In this document: in pieces, positions 44,728 to 56,204 of the stretch | How the letters are laid out: the number at the start of each line of letters is the position of its first letter | Numbering within the stretch: position 1 is the stretch's first letter | Assembly: GCA_003550325.1 (NCBI GenBank) | Contig: QKWP01001876.1 | Span: 1 to 64,000, forward strand | DNA length: 64,000 bases | DNA from: Gigaspora rosea | Lineage: Eukaryota > Glomeromycota > Glomeromycetes > Diversisporales > Gigasporaceae | Direction of reading: 5' to 3' | Program-made: the position numbers and the translations under genes | The notes under the pieces: model-generated | What the model was told of the DNA's origin: nothing | Seen by the model: the letters and a program-made list of their open reading frames with translations, nothing else | The model's database searches: none

Positions 44728-45830
44728 ATGCATTAACGGGAAATTAAAACACTTATAAGATTAATACAAATCTTTTATCGGAGAGAATGAAATATGCGAA
44801 TTATTCAAATAGTTTTTTATATAACATTTCGTCGCAGTACGATGGCATGGTCATTCAAATAATTTTTCATATAAAATTTTGTTTTAATTAATCTTTCTAC
44901 TCAGTTAAAAAAAACTAAGTATTTGAAATGACTTAAATACCCCAATTAATGCATGTAAATACTCAGAAGCGGAAGAATCTTTCAACGTCACTTCGAATAT
45001 CCCAAAATCCCAACAATTTCTGTAAATATTAAAATATTCTCCCCCATGGATGACTACGTGTATTCACCCAAGCACTGTGGAGGTTTATAATGCATTAATG
45101 GGAGATCAAAATACTTATAAGATTAATACTTAGCTTTTATCGTAGTAAACGAGACATGTGAAAAGTATGGAAGGCATGAGTCTTCAAGTAATTTTTTATA
45201 TAAAATTTTGTCGTAGTTAAACCTATCCAATGTGAACGAAATGTGCAAAAAGTATGGAAGGTGCAGGTTATTCAAATAATTTTTCTTGTAAATATGTCGT
45301 GGTTAAATTTTAATCGAACCTTCAACTCAGTGTAAAAAAAAAAATAGGTAAGCATTTGAAATGACCTAAATACCCCAAATAATGTATGTAAATACTCAGA
45401 AGCGGGAGAATCTTTCAACATTTACTTCGAATATCCCAAAATCCTAATATTCTCTGTAAATATTAAAATCTTCTCCCCCATGGATGACCATGTGTATCAT
45501 CCAAGCGCTGCGGAGGTTTGTGTTAATGCATTAACGGGATCCAAATATTTATGAAATTAATACTCATCTTTTATTTGATTGTCGAAACGTGTGAAAAGCA
45601 TGAAAGGTGCGGAGGATGTAGACTATTCTTTTTTTTTCGTGCAAAATATCATCTCGTTTAAACTTCTTTAATCGAACCTTCAACCCAGTAAAAAAAATAG
45701 AAAAGTAGTTGTAGTGGCTCAAATTCTTCAGATATAGTTATTGATACTTAGTAGCAGAAAAATAAATTCGCCTTCTTGAGTGACCACGTGTAGTTATCTG
45801 AGTGTTGTAATTTAGAACTGCTAAAAATAT
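44728..45830 (+). repeat. Three tandem units of about 360-435 bp
   Basis: Units begin GCATTAACGGGAAATTAAAA (about 44730), GCATTAATGGGAGATCAAAA (about 45092) and GCATTAACGGGATCC (about 45528). Each carries CTTTTATCG, GCGGAAGAATCTTTCAAC-like, AATATCCCAAAATCC and CTCCCCCATGGATGAC. The third is shorter and more diverged. No ORF is conserved across units. Confidence 0.7.
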
Positions 45831-47170
45831 TAAAAATATGTAAAATACGAAATGTATGGAAGGCATAGGATAAAAAATTTTTTTTGTTGATTGTTGACAC
45901 ATTTACTGTTGAAATATTAATTGTTTTGGAATTGCAATTACACATGATTTAAGCCAATTAAATTTCTCATTATGTAATTCTGTAATTGTGTAAACAACTT
46001 CATAATTCTAAATTTTTATTAGTTAATTACACGGCATTAACAATAGCAAATTATTTCAAACCTAAATAATATGGGAATAACAGAATCCATACAATTTATA
46101 AATATTGAAAAATTCTAAAAGTACGTACGTATGTATGATTCTTTTATAAGTTGTATAAACATTTCGAATTTCTATATGCACTTTTAGCATTAATTAGATA
46201 ATTATAGAGAATTAAAAAATTCAAGCATTTCTTCGTATTGTAATAATATTTCATTTAGAGATATGTTCATTTACAGTTATAACTGAACATCCAGCAAAGT
46301 GAGAATGCCATACAACTAATGAGATATATCTCTTTGTGGTGGTTAGTGCAAGTGGAAAGATACTCTCCAAAAAAATCAAGTATTTCAGACTTTATAAATT
46401 ATTTAACATATTATATATAATTGGTTATGAAACAATAAATGTGTATATAATAATTTTGCCACTAGTATAGTGTAATTTATTATAGTTACTACTGTATTAC
46501 TGTGTAATAGCGTACACCTGCACAGTATTTCGATCACTTGTGCAGTATTTCAAGTATACGCATGTGCACTATTTCAAAATCAACCTAGTTTTTATACACA
46601 AAATAGATTTTTGAAATAGTGCCCATGTGCAGTATATAAATATTTATTTAAAAATCAATCTTCTTAAATAGAAAATACATAAATTAGCAGCAAATAATTT
46701 TCTAAATTATAGATGTTCAACTTGTTATTCAGGTACGTAAACATAAACAAGTAGTTATCCTGTACGGTACTAAAAATTTAACCTTAATTTAATAACATTA
46801 ACATTTTACTTGATGTTTGTTTTCAGGTTATTTTTAGTTATTTCTAAGTTGATTTTAAACTTATGTATTTTGATTGGTTGATTAATGTTTTGGTGTATCC
46901 TCTTGAGCCACCACATTGCCCATTTTATCCAAAAAGAAAATTGTTTGTTCCAACATTTTTATTATATAGTATTAGTGATTTTGCTTGAGTATTATGTAAC
47001 AGTTCTAGTGCTGTTCTCCAATATTTTTTTATTGAATTCATGTTGTATTTATAATTATAGAAAAAAGATGTGGGCTTTGTATTTTTTTTTAAAAAATAAA
47101 TATTTGCAAATTATTTGCTTTTTTTATTATTTAGTAATAATATTGCTATAGAATTTACTTTTGAAGTACC
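45831..47170. other. Intergenic stretch
   Basis: No recognised gene. 46285-46385 (ATATCTCTTTGTGGTGGTTA and following) resembles 63370-63430 at the DNA level. 46500-46640 contains three related TGTGCAGTATTTC / GTGCACTATTTC segments. The frame at 46885-47151 is hydrophobic and AT-driven without a known domain. Confidence 0.35.
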
Positions 47171-47174
47171 TGCT

Positions 47175-47610
47175 TTTTTTTATTAATATTGTAATCTAAA
47201 AATTTGCATTTACACTCAACAAAAACTTAGATTCAAGGATCCTGGAATAGTTTTTGAATATCTCCAAATATGCAAAACTTTTACTAGTAACAACAGTTTT
47301 TAATATAATAATTAAAGAGCCGTTTACTTTTACAAAGTTACTGCTTTTTTTATTAATACTATGTTCTGAAAAAAATTTGTATTTATACTCAACAAGATCT
47401 AGATTCAAGGATCCCAGAATGTTTTTAATATAACAAAATAGGCAGAACTTTTACTAGTAACAATGAAAGAAGTTTGTATATTAGTATTTTTATAAAGTTT
47501 TTTTTTGTTTTTTTGGTTTGAAAATTTGTACTTATGTGTAGCAAGGTCTTAATATTCAAACCTCAAAAATAATTTTAAGATTTAATAATCAAAACTTTTA
47601 CTAGTACAAT
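47175..47610 (+). repeat. Three tandem units of about 150-170 bp
   Basis: Each unit ends with AACTTTTACTAGTA (near 47277, 47446 and 47592) and contains TTTGTATTTATACTCAACAA and TAGATTCAAGGATCC, or diverged forms of them. Units 1 and 2 are closer to each other than to unit 3. Confidence 0.65.
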
Positions 47611-48730
47611 ATTAAAAGTCATTAGAATTGTTGAACATTGCAATGTATAGTTGGAACGTATTACTGTATTAAGATAGCTAAGATTGTATAGAATTATTAG
47701 ATAGACAGATATAAAGCCACACAAAGTAAATTTTTATCTAGCATTATATAGGATCTGAAAATATAGGTCTGATAGTCAATTTTTTTTTTAATTTACTGTA
47801 AATTAATAAAATAATTTTCATGTCAAAGCTTATATAAGGTTAATTTTTTATTTTGTACAACAATAAATAAAAAAAATTGTGTCAAGTTATATTTTTTCCA
47901 TTAGTTCTATCAGACAATTATAGGAAATTAAGGTCCCCATTAGTTAACACTAGTTGAAAATAGTGGAAATTTTAAATGTCAAAAACCGAACAATTGGTAC
48001 AATTGGGATCTAAAAAAAAAAAATTAACAAAATGACAAATTAGAAAAAATAAGTCTGTAGGTGATGTGTGGCCTTAAATAAGGTTGATTATTAGGCTAAC
48101 ATCAGTATTTAGACTCAGGCATAAAGGGTTAACAAACACATTCCAAGAATATTTAATCAAATCTCATTGGTCAACATTAATCATATGATTATTTATTTTC
48201 TGCTGTGATGGGAATAAGAGGTAAAACTCCAATTAGCTAGGGGCCCTTTGGGCCCTCAGTTGATGGGATTTACCAGTTTATTTCCCCCAATGGAAATAAG
48301 AGTGTTATTCTACATTTTAGTAAGTTAATATTGTTCAAAAATTTGCATTTTGTGTAATCTAACAACTCTGGTGATTTTGATTTATACATCAGATCGAACC
48401 TGCAGAGCATTAATACTAGCTTTTGTACTGCTGAGTAATATTATAGCAAAATTAATCCAAACAATTTTATTTAGTACATGGTTATCAGGTTTGTTAGTAA
48501 AATTTGTTAAAACTTGGTGATCTTGGGCTAAATTATTTAGGTCAGAGTGGCTCAGGTTACACAACATGCAAAATTTTTTGGACACTATAACTTACTACAT
48601 CATTTTATATGACATTATGACAATGTTTTATGACTTATATAAATAAGCTTTTTTCAATAGAATTTTTTTTGCTTTTACATTTAAATGAATATTAACTTAC
48701 AAGAAGTTTTTACTCTAATATTTTAATTGT
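47611..48730. other. Intergenic stretch with a GC-rich hairpin
   Basis: No recognised gene. At 48239-48258 AGGGGCCCTTTGGGCCCT is a compact GC-rich palindrome in an AT-rich context. The minus-strand frame at 48382-48585 has no known domain. Confidence 0.35.
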
Positions 48731-48734
48731 ATAT

Positions 48735-49170
48735 GTCGTGCGTCAGATCGATTCTTGCATCAGATTTAGTGATGCCACTGAAATTGATTTTTAAAAATGA
48801 CCTATTTCGTCTTTATTAGAGAAAATTAAAATTTTTTATAAGGAAGAACAAATAAAATTTATATAAATATGTTCCTTATAATTTCGTCTATTAAAAAAAA
48901 GTATCAAATTAATTTGTCTTTCAAGTAAAATAGGTCAAAAACAATGTCGTCTTCAAATTTTAATTTCGGGTTTTAGAACCCAAAACAATTTCGTCCTCAT
49001 GTATAGTCAGATTAAATCCGGCCTAAATTAGATTAGAGTTAGGGTAAAATTACAGTAAAGTTAGAGGTTAGTTTAGGCTAGTTGTTACTGATCATTTAAT
49101 GCTGGTCAACTGATAGTCATCTGATATGCGTTCGATTCAATCTGACGCAAGTTTTAATCTGACGCACAAC
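48735..49170. mobile_element. GTTGTGCGTCAGAT inverted-repeat element (interrupted)
   Basis: The left end GTCGTGCGTCAGATCGATTC and right end (minus strand) GTTGTGCGTCAGATTAAAAC are inverted repeats, each followed by a second GCRTCAGATT. Inside lies a MULE-like MITE at 48769-49005, so the original element was about 190 bp. ATAT flanks both ends. Confidence 0.6.
48769..49005 (+). mobile_element. 237 bp MULE-like MITE, copy 4
   Basis: Starts GTGATGCCACTGAAATTGA, ends CGTCCTCATGTATA and is exactly 237 bp like copy 1. Flanks ATCAGATTTA and GTCAGATTAA agree at 8 of 10 positions, consistent with a worn 10 bp duplication. Nested in the GTTGTGCGTCAGAT element. Confidence 0.75.
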
Positions 49171-49569
49171 ATATATATGTTATGTGTCACTTTACAATTC
49201 ATGTCAATTTTAAAATGACACATGTCAATTTAAAATGATTAAAAAATTGCAAATTGATATATGTCAAATAATAATTAATATTTTCACTCTGAATCCAACC
49301 CTTCGGACCCAGTCATGTAAAACATAATACAAACAGAGATCACATGACTTTTGGGTTCTTGCACTTTGACGCAAATCTTATGTTTTTGATACTCCTGCAC
49401 TTACTTTTTTGATACTCCTGTATGTACTCCAAAATTACTTTACTTTTTTGATACTGATCTGCATAAATACACGTGACTTGTATTACACAAAGGCCCAGTG
49501 CATTGTTTTTGAAAAAATAATTTTTGGTTACACGCTGCTAATATCGTGTAACGTTACACAAATCTAATT

Positions 49570-50085
49570 TTGCCCGGCATTAAGCTTAATGCTGGTGGGC
49601 ACTATTATGATAATGCCCCTGGTGGGATTAGACATAATTCTGGCCCACCCTAACCCTAAATCTAGGAACATTAAAACTAATTGTTCGAAGCAACATCCAA
49701 TCACAGTACATATACTAGATGCATATGTCGTGTAACCAGTATATGTACTGTGATTGGATGTTGCTTTGAACAATTAGTTTTTAGGGTTCCTAGATTTAGG
49801 GATAGGGTGGGCCGGAATTATATCTAACCCTGCCGGGCATTATCATGATAGTGCCCACTAGCATTAAGCTTAATGCCGGGTTAGGATACCACTAGATTTA
49901 GGGTTAGGGTGGGCCGGAATTATGTCTAACCTTGCCGGGGGCATTATTATGATAGTGCCCACCAGCATTAAGCTTAATGCCGGATTAGGGTACCACTAGA
50001 TTTAGGTTAGGGTGGACCGGAATTATGTCTAACCCCGCCAGGATCATTATCATGATAGTGCCCACCAGCATTAAGCTTAATGCTG
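49570..50085. repeat. Centre of the fold-back: palindrome plus three 113 bp tandem units
   Basis: 49640-49812 is a near-perfect palindrome (arms of about 75 bases, CAATCACAGTACATATACT / AGTATATGTACTGTGATTG). Then three units of about 113 bp repeat ACCACTAGATTTAGGGTTAG, GGGTGGGCCGGAATTATGTC and CACCAGCATTAAGCTTAATG. Each unit holds the perfect palindrome GCATTAAGCTTAATGC. G+C is clearly higher than the surroundings. Confidence 0.7.
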
Positions 50086-50133
50086 GGGCAAAATTAGACT
50101 TGTGTAATGTTACATGACATTAGTGGCATGTAA

Positions 50134-50590
50134 TAGGGTGTCCAGGATTATGCGAAAGCATAATATGCGCATAATTTACCAAATTTTCGCATCCCAGATG
50201 CTTCGAATAATCGAGCAAAAAAATGCATCCATATCACGTGTCTCGAATATGATTGGTTGTTGTGGATTTGAGGTGTGTTATTCGGACGACAAGGAATAAT
50301 TTCTGAAAAGTTCTGATGTAGAAAATGAATGAACCTAAATTACGAGCATGGTCAAGGTAAATTTTTTGGTAAAGATCCGAAAAGTTCTGATGTAAAAAAT
50401 GAATGAACCTAAATTATGAGCATGGTCAAGGTAAATTTTTTGTTAAACATCTGAAAATTTCTGAAGGATACAAAGTAAATTATGTATAAAATAAATCGCA
50501 TCCTCTATTTAAATATTTCGCATAATTTTAGAATTATTTCGCATCCATCGCATAATTGACCTATCGCATCGCATAATCCTGGACACCCTA
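50134..50590. mobile_element. TAGGGTGTCC MITE, copy 1
   Basis: 457 bp; inverted ends TAGGGTGTCCAGGATTATGC on both sides (right end on the minus strand GGTGTCCAGGATTATGCG). Contains two direct copies of GAAAAGTTCTGATGTA...AGCATGGTCAAGG, a unit of about 73 bp. The host sequence resumes as GTGTAACCAAATATT, matching the inverted partner arm at 49500-49560. The flanking duplication is imperfect (GCATGTAA / ATGTGTAA). Confidence 0.7.
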
Positions 50591-50857
50591 ATGTGTAACC
50601 AAATATTATTTTTGCAAAACAATGCACTGGGCCTTTGTGTAACACAAGTCATGTGTATATGTATGTGTCACTTTACAATTCATGTCAATTTTAAAATGAC
50701 ACATGTCGATTTAAAATTGCAAATTGACATATGTCAAATAATAATTAATATTTTCACTCTGGATCCGACCCTTCCAACCCAGTCATGTACAATGTAATAC
50801 AAACAGAGATCACATGACTTTTGGGTTCTTGCACTTTGACCAATAACTAGGTTATAC

Positions 50858-51301
50858 TAGGGTGTCCAGGATTATGCGAAAGCATAATATGCGCATAATC
50901 TACCAAATTTTCGCATCCCGGATGCTTCGCATAATCAGGCAAAAAAACGCATCCATATCACGTGTCTCAAATATGATTGGTTGTTGTGAATTTTGAGGTG
51001 TGTTATTTAGACGACAAGGAATAATTTCTGAAAAGTTCCGATGTAGAGAATGAATGAACCTAAATTACAAGCATGGTCAAGGTAAATTTTTTGGTAAACA
51101 TCTGGAAAGTTCTGATGTAGAAAATGAATGAACCTAAATTACGAGCATGGTCAAGGTAAATTTTTTGGTAAACATCTGAAAATTTTTGAAGGATACATAT
51201 AAAATAAATCGCATCCTCTATTTAAATATTTCGCATAATTTTAGAATTATTTCGCATCCATCGCATAATTGACCCTATTACATCACATAATCCTGGACAC
51301 C
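50858..51301. mobile_element. TAGGGTGTCC MITE, copy 2 (10 bp target duplication, empty site in window)
   Basis: 444 bp, the same family as 50134-50590 including the duplicated 73 bp unit. Flanked by TAGGTTATAC at 50848-50857 and 51302-51311, an exact 10 bp duplication. The unoccupied site CTAGGTTATACGAATTTCAG is seen in the sister unit at 53720-53740. Length of the duplication suggests a Mutator-like element. Confidence 0.8.
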
Positions 51302-53410
51302 TAGGTTATACGAAATTCCAGTCACGTGATCCGTACAACAATAATCGCCCAATCAAAATTTGAACCTGAAGTAGATTCAAATTAAACTACAAAATAAGCT
51401 ACTCACGATTGACAATAGTCGCTAAATAGTAAAGTCCAAATTATACTATGCAAATCGATTAAAATCGATTAAATAACCTTATTTGGAAGAACAAAATACA
51501 CATACAGTAAAATTTTTAGCAGGATTGGTGAACATTTTATTATTTGACTTTTAACTTTTACGTTCGATAAAAAAATTAAAATTTTTTTTAAAAAAATATA
51601 TTCGACGAAGGTAAAAGTTAAAAGTCAAATAATAAAATGTTCATTAATCTCACTAAAAATTTTACTGTATGTGTATTTTATTCTTTCAAATAAGGTTACT
51701 TAATCGATTTTAATCGATTTACATAGTAAAATTTGGACTTTACTATGTAGTAACTACTTGCGATCGCTAAAAAACCAAAGAGGTTTTTTAACGATCGCAA
51801 GTAGTTGCTACATAGTGAAGCCTAAATTTTACTATGTAAATCGATTAAAATCGATTAAGTAACCTTATTTGGAAGAACAAAATACACATACAATAAAATT
51901 TTAGCAAGATTGGTAACATTTTATTATTTGACGTTTAACTTTTATGTTCAATGAAAAAATTAAAATTTTTTTTAATAAAATATATTCGACGAACGTAAAA
52001 ATTAAAAATCAAATAATAAAATGTTCATCAATCTCGCTAAAAATTTTACTATATGTGTATTTTATTCTTCCAAATAAGGTTACTTAATCGATTTTAATCG
52101 ATTTGCATAGTAAAATTTGGACTTTACTATGTAGCAACTACTTGTGATCGCTAAAAAACCAAAGAGGTTTTTTAATGATCGCAAGTAGTTGCTACATAGT
52201 AAAGCCCAAATTTTACTATGCAAATCGATTAAAATCGATTAAGTAACCTTATTTGGAAGAACAAAATACATATATAGTAAAATTTTTAGCGAGATTGATG
52301 AACATTTTATTATTTGATTTTTAATTTTTACGTTCGTCGAATATATTTTATTAAAAAAAATTTTAATTTTTTCATTGAACATAAAAGTTAAACGTCAAAT
52401 AATAAAATGTTACCAATCTTGCTAAAATTTTATTGTATGTGTATTTTGTTCTTCCAAATAAGGTTACTTAATCGATTTTAATCGATTTGCATAGTAAAAT
52501 TTGGACTTTACTATGTAGCAACTACTTGTGATCGCTAAAAAACCAAAGAGGTTTTTTAATGATCGCAAGTAGTTGCTACATAGTAAAGCCCAAATTTTAC
52601 TATGTAAATCGATTAAAATCGATTAAGTAACCTTATTTGGAAAAACAAAATACATATACAGTAAACTTTTTAGCGAGATTGATGAACATTTAATTATTGG
52701 ACTTTTAACTTTTACCTTCGTCGAATATATTTTATTAAAAAAATTTTAATTTTTTCATCGAACGTAAAAGGTAAACTTCAAATAATTAAATGTTCACCAA
52801 TCTTACTAAAAATTTTACTGTATGTGTATTTTGTTCTTTTAAATAAGGTTACTTGATCGATTTTAATCGATTTGCATAGTAAAATTTGGGCTTCACTATG
52901 TAGCAACTACATTCAATCGTTAAAAAACCTCTTTGGTTTTTTAGCGATCGCAAGTAGTTGCTACATAGTAAAGTCCAAATTTTACTATGCAAATCGATTA
53001 AAATCGATTAAGTAACCTTATTTGTAAGAACAAAATACACATACATTAAAATGTTTAGCAAGATTGGTGAACATTTCATTATTTGACGTTTAACTTTTAC
53101 GTTCGTCGAATATATTTTTTTAAAAAAATTTTAATTTTTTCATCGAACGTAAAAGTTAAAAGTCAAATAATAAAATGTTCACCAATCCTGCTAAAAATTT
53201 TACTATATGTGTATTTTGTTTTTCCAAATAAGGTTATTTAATCGATTTTAATTGATTTGCATGGTAGAATTTGGACTTTACTATGTAGCGACTATTGTCA
53301 ATCGTGAGTAGCTTATTTTGTAGTTTAATTTGAATCTACTTCAGGCTCAAATTTGATTGGGCGATTATTGTTGCACGGATCACGTGACTGGAATTTCGTA
53401 TAACCTAGCC
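51302..53410. repeat. Array 1: five double-palindrome monomers, period about 385 bp
   Basis: AAATCGATTAAAATCGATTA recurs forward at about 51452, 51838, 52222, 52605 and 52988, and inverted at about 51702, 52086, 52468, 52857 and 53238. Each monomer thus has two centres of symmetry: one at AAAAATTAAAATTTTTTTT and one at AAAAAACCAAAGAGGTTTTT. Between them lie AACAAAATACACATACAGTA, ATAATAAAATGTTCA and GATCGCAAGTAGTTGCTACA. The array is capped at each end by inverted copies of CACGTGAT-containing sequence (51320 and 53385). Confidence 0.8.
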
Positions 53411-53414
53411 ATTG

Positions 53415-53720
53415 GTCAAAGTGCAAGAACCCAAAAGTCATGTGATCTCTGTTTGTATTACGTTGTACATGACTAGGTCGAAAGGGTCAGATCCGGAGTA
53501 AAAATATTAATTATTATTTGACATATGTCAATTTGCAATTTTTTAATCATTTTAAATTGATATGTGTCATTTTAAAATTGACATGAATTGTAAAGTGACA
53601 CATAACATATATATGCAGATCGGTATCAAAAAAGTAAAGTAATTTTGGGGTACATACAGGAGTATCAAAAAAGTAAGTGCAGGAGTATCAAAAACGTAAG
53701 ATTTGCCACTTTGACCAATG
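53415..53720 (-). repeat. Inverted terminal module plus AAAAAAGTAAGTGCAGGAG segment
   Basis: Inverted copy of 49190-49470, including GGAGTATCAAAAAAGTAAGT and GTATCAAAAACGTAAG. The same segment occurs, shorter, at 44000-44070 outside the locus. It links array 1 to array 2. Confidence 0.65.
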
Positions 53721-54960
53721 GCTAGGTTATACGAATTTCAGTCACGTGATCCGTGCAACAATAATCGCCCAATCAAAATTTGAACCTGAAGTAGATTCAA
53801 ATTAAACTACAAAAATAAGATACTCACGATTGACAATAGTCGCTACATAGTAAAGTCCAAATTCTACTATGCAAAATCGATTAAAATCGATTAAATAACC
53901 TTATTTGGGGGTCACTGAAGCGGGGGCAAATTCACATGATCACAGCCAATCAAATTACAGAATTTTGATGATCGCCAGCGAAGCAAAGAACGAAAAACCT
54001 AAAAAATACAAAAAATAGCAGTCTAAACCTACCTCAGGTAGGTTAAATAAAAATATCAGGAAGGCAATTTTGCTTATATATAACTACCTAAAACCTAGCC
54101 TAACCCTAATATAAGATGACTCTAACCCTAAAGTTAATCGAGAAAATTATTAAGAAATATGAGTTGTCCTCGCTTTAGATTTCCCCCTTATTTGGAAGAA
54201 CAAAATACACATACAGTAGAATTTTTAGCAAGATTGGTGAACATTTATTATTTGACTTTTAACTTTTGCGTTCGATAAAAAAATTAAAATTTTTTTTAAA
54301 AAAATATATTCGACGAACGTAAAAGTTAAAAGTTAAATAATAAAATGTTAATCAATCTCGCTAAAAATTTTACTGTATATGTATTTTGTACTTCTGAATA
54401 AGGTTACATAATCGATTTTAATCGATTTGCATAGTAAAATTTGGACTTTACTATGTAGCAACTACTTGCGATCGCTAAAAAACCAAAGAGGTTTTTTAAT
54501 GATCGCAAGTAGTTGCTACATAGTGAAGCCCAAATTTTAGTATGCAAATCGATTAAAATCGATTAAGTAACCTTATTTGAAAGAACAAAATACACATACG
54601 GTAAAATGTTTAGTGAGATTGATGAACATTTTATTATTTGACGTTTAACTTTTACTTTCGATGAAAAAATTAAAATTTTTTTTAATAAAATATATTTGAC
54701 GAACGTAAAAGTTAAAAGTCAAATAATAAAATGTTCATTAATCTTGCTAAAAATTTTACTGTATGAGTATTTTGTTCTTCCAAATAAGGTTATTTAATCG
54801 ATTTTAATCGATTTGCATAGTAGAATTTGGACTTTACTATGTAGCGACTATTGTCAATCGTGAAGTAGCTTATTTTGTAGTTTAATTTGAATCTACTTCA
54901 GGTTCAAATTTTGATTGGGCGATTATTGTTGTATGGATCACATGACTGAAATTTCGTATA
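53720..54960. repeat. Array 2: two double-palindrome monomers
   Basis: Same monomer as array 1, with forward AAATCGATTAAAATCGATTA at about 53876 and 54545 and inverted copies at about 54412 and 54796. The left part is interrupted by the MITE at 53909-54185. It ends with the inverted cap (TTGATTGGGCGATTATTGTT) and the inverted terminal module to 55160. Confidence 0.75.
53909..54185. mobile_element. MULE-like MITE, CTTTAG family, copy 1 (10 bp target duplication)
   Basis: 277 bp; starts GGGTCACTGAAGCGGGGGCA and ends GTCCTCGCTTTAGATTTCCC. Flanked by CCTTATTTGG at 53899-53908 and 54186-54195, an exact 10 bp duplication; the empty site TAACCTTATTTGGAAGAAC is present in every neighbouring monomer. 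The interior shares CAGTCTAAACCTACC, GAAGGCAATTTTGCTTATAT and CTCTAACCCTAAAGTTAAT with 59234-62754. Confidence 0.85.
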
Positions 54961-55166
54961 ATCTAGCCATTGGTCAAAGTGCAAGAACCCAAAAGTCATG
55001 TGATCTCTGTTTGTATTACGTTGTACATGACTGGGTCAGAAGGGTCGGATCCGGAGTAAAAATATTAATTATTATTTGACATATGTCAATTTGCAATTTT
55101 AAATCGACATGTGTCATTTTAAAATTGACACGACTTGTGAAGTGACACATAGCATATATACTACAA

Positions 55167-56200
55167 ATTTTTTTTTGTTATAATTCACTTAATAGATAAG
55201 TAAATAAGACTTGTTTTCAAAGGCCTCTAGATTAATTAATAGCATCAGTAGTATTGTACAGAACCTACCTAATATAAATGTTGCTTCACATGATAACCCT
55301 ACAGAAAACTTGTCTAATAACAAGTTGGATAATCAATTTGAGGTTGTGACTAAAGATACTATTATAAGAATGGTTAAAATATGGTGCTATCGAAACCTGG
55401 ATTTGAGTTTTTAAAGAATATCAATCTTTAATTAATTTGGATTATGATATTTCTATGATTACCAATGCAAAGCAGTTAGAGCATGAATTACTTCAAAACA
55501 AGCTTCAAATAATAGTTTGATTTCTCAAATTAACCATTAGTAATTGCAAAATTAATAATATTGATATTAAATTAGGTTTAAATAAATATAATAATAGTTT
55601 GATTCTTCAAATTAACATTAGTTATTAGTAATTTCAAAAATATTAATATTGATATTAAAATAAGTTTTAAATAAATGTAATGAACTTTTATATTAAATAA
55701 ATTTATTAAGACTTTAACAATTAAAAAATTAAATAATATTTTTATACTTTTCAATGAATTCCAAAAATTAGCAACAATTTTTATTTGGTTTAAAAAAACT
55801 TTGCAAACTAGCAAACAAAATAGTACTATATTTTATTCCATTAGTAAGAATTTTAAAAACTAGCAATGTAACTAGAATTTTAAAAGAATTTAAAGTGCAC
55901 CTGGGGAAATAACATGCATTGCCAGGGAAATAATACACATTAATAGGAAAATGACATGCATTGCTGGAGAAATAACATGCAATACTAGAAAATTGGTTTT
56001 TTTTTTACTGATAAAACTAGTGATTATAAGTCGTAAAACCCATCAAGCGATTATATAGAAATATGGAATAACTAGGCTTATACTGCATTATAATTTGCTT
56101 GCTTAATTTTCAGCAGCAGTTAAGTAATAGAAATGACATTACTTAAGAATTAACTAAGCTTCTAAGCTCTACAAACTTGCATGAAGCAAGTTTTTTTTTC
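55167..56200. other. Intergenic stretch; one short unassigned frame
   Basis: A 67-residue plus-strand frame at 55211-55414 (KASRLINSISSIVQNLPNIN then FEVVTKDTIIRMVKIW) has protein-like composition but no domain I recognise; it could be a gene fragment. 55890-55995 has short repeats of GAAATAACATGCATTGC. The rest is AT-rich. Confidence 0.35.
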
Positions 56201-56204
56201 AGGT

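Larger units (their letters stand above)
49172..55166. repeat. 6 kb chain of palindromes (giant fold-back locus)
   Basis: The outer ends TATGTGTCACTTTACAATTC (about 49190) and its inverted match ending GTGACACATA (about 55150) bound the locus. A terminal module containing GACACATGTC, ATAATAATTAATATTTTCAC and AACAGAGATCACATGACTTT occurs four times: forward at about 49190 and 50655, inverted at about 53420 and 54975. Between lie a centre (49570-50085), two arrays of double-palindrome monomers (51302-53410 and 53720-54960) and three MITEs. No protein-coding gene is present. Nothing like a transposase is visible, so mobility would depend on another element. Confidence 0.75.

Noticed and set aside
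49190-55160. Regularly spaced repeats that might suggest a CRISPR array
   Set aside because: Units are about 385 bp double palindromes without unique spacers, in a eukaryotic context.
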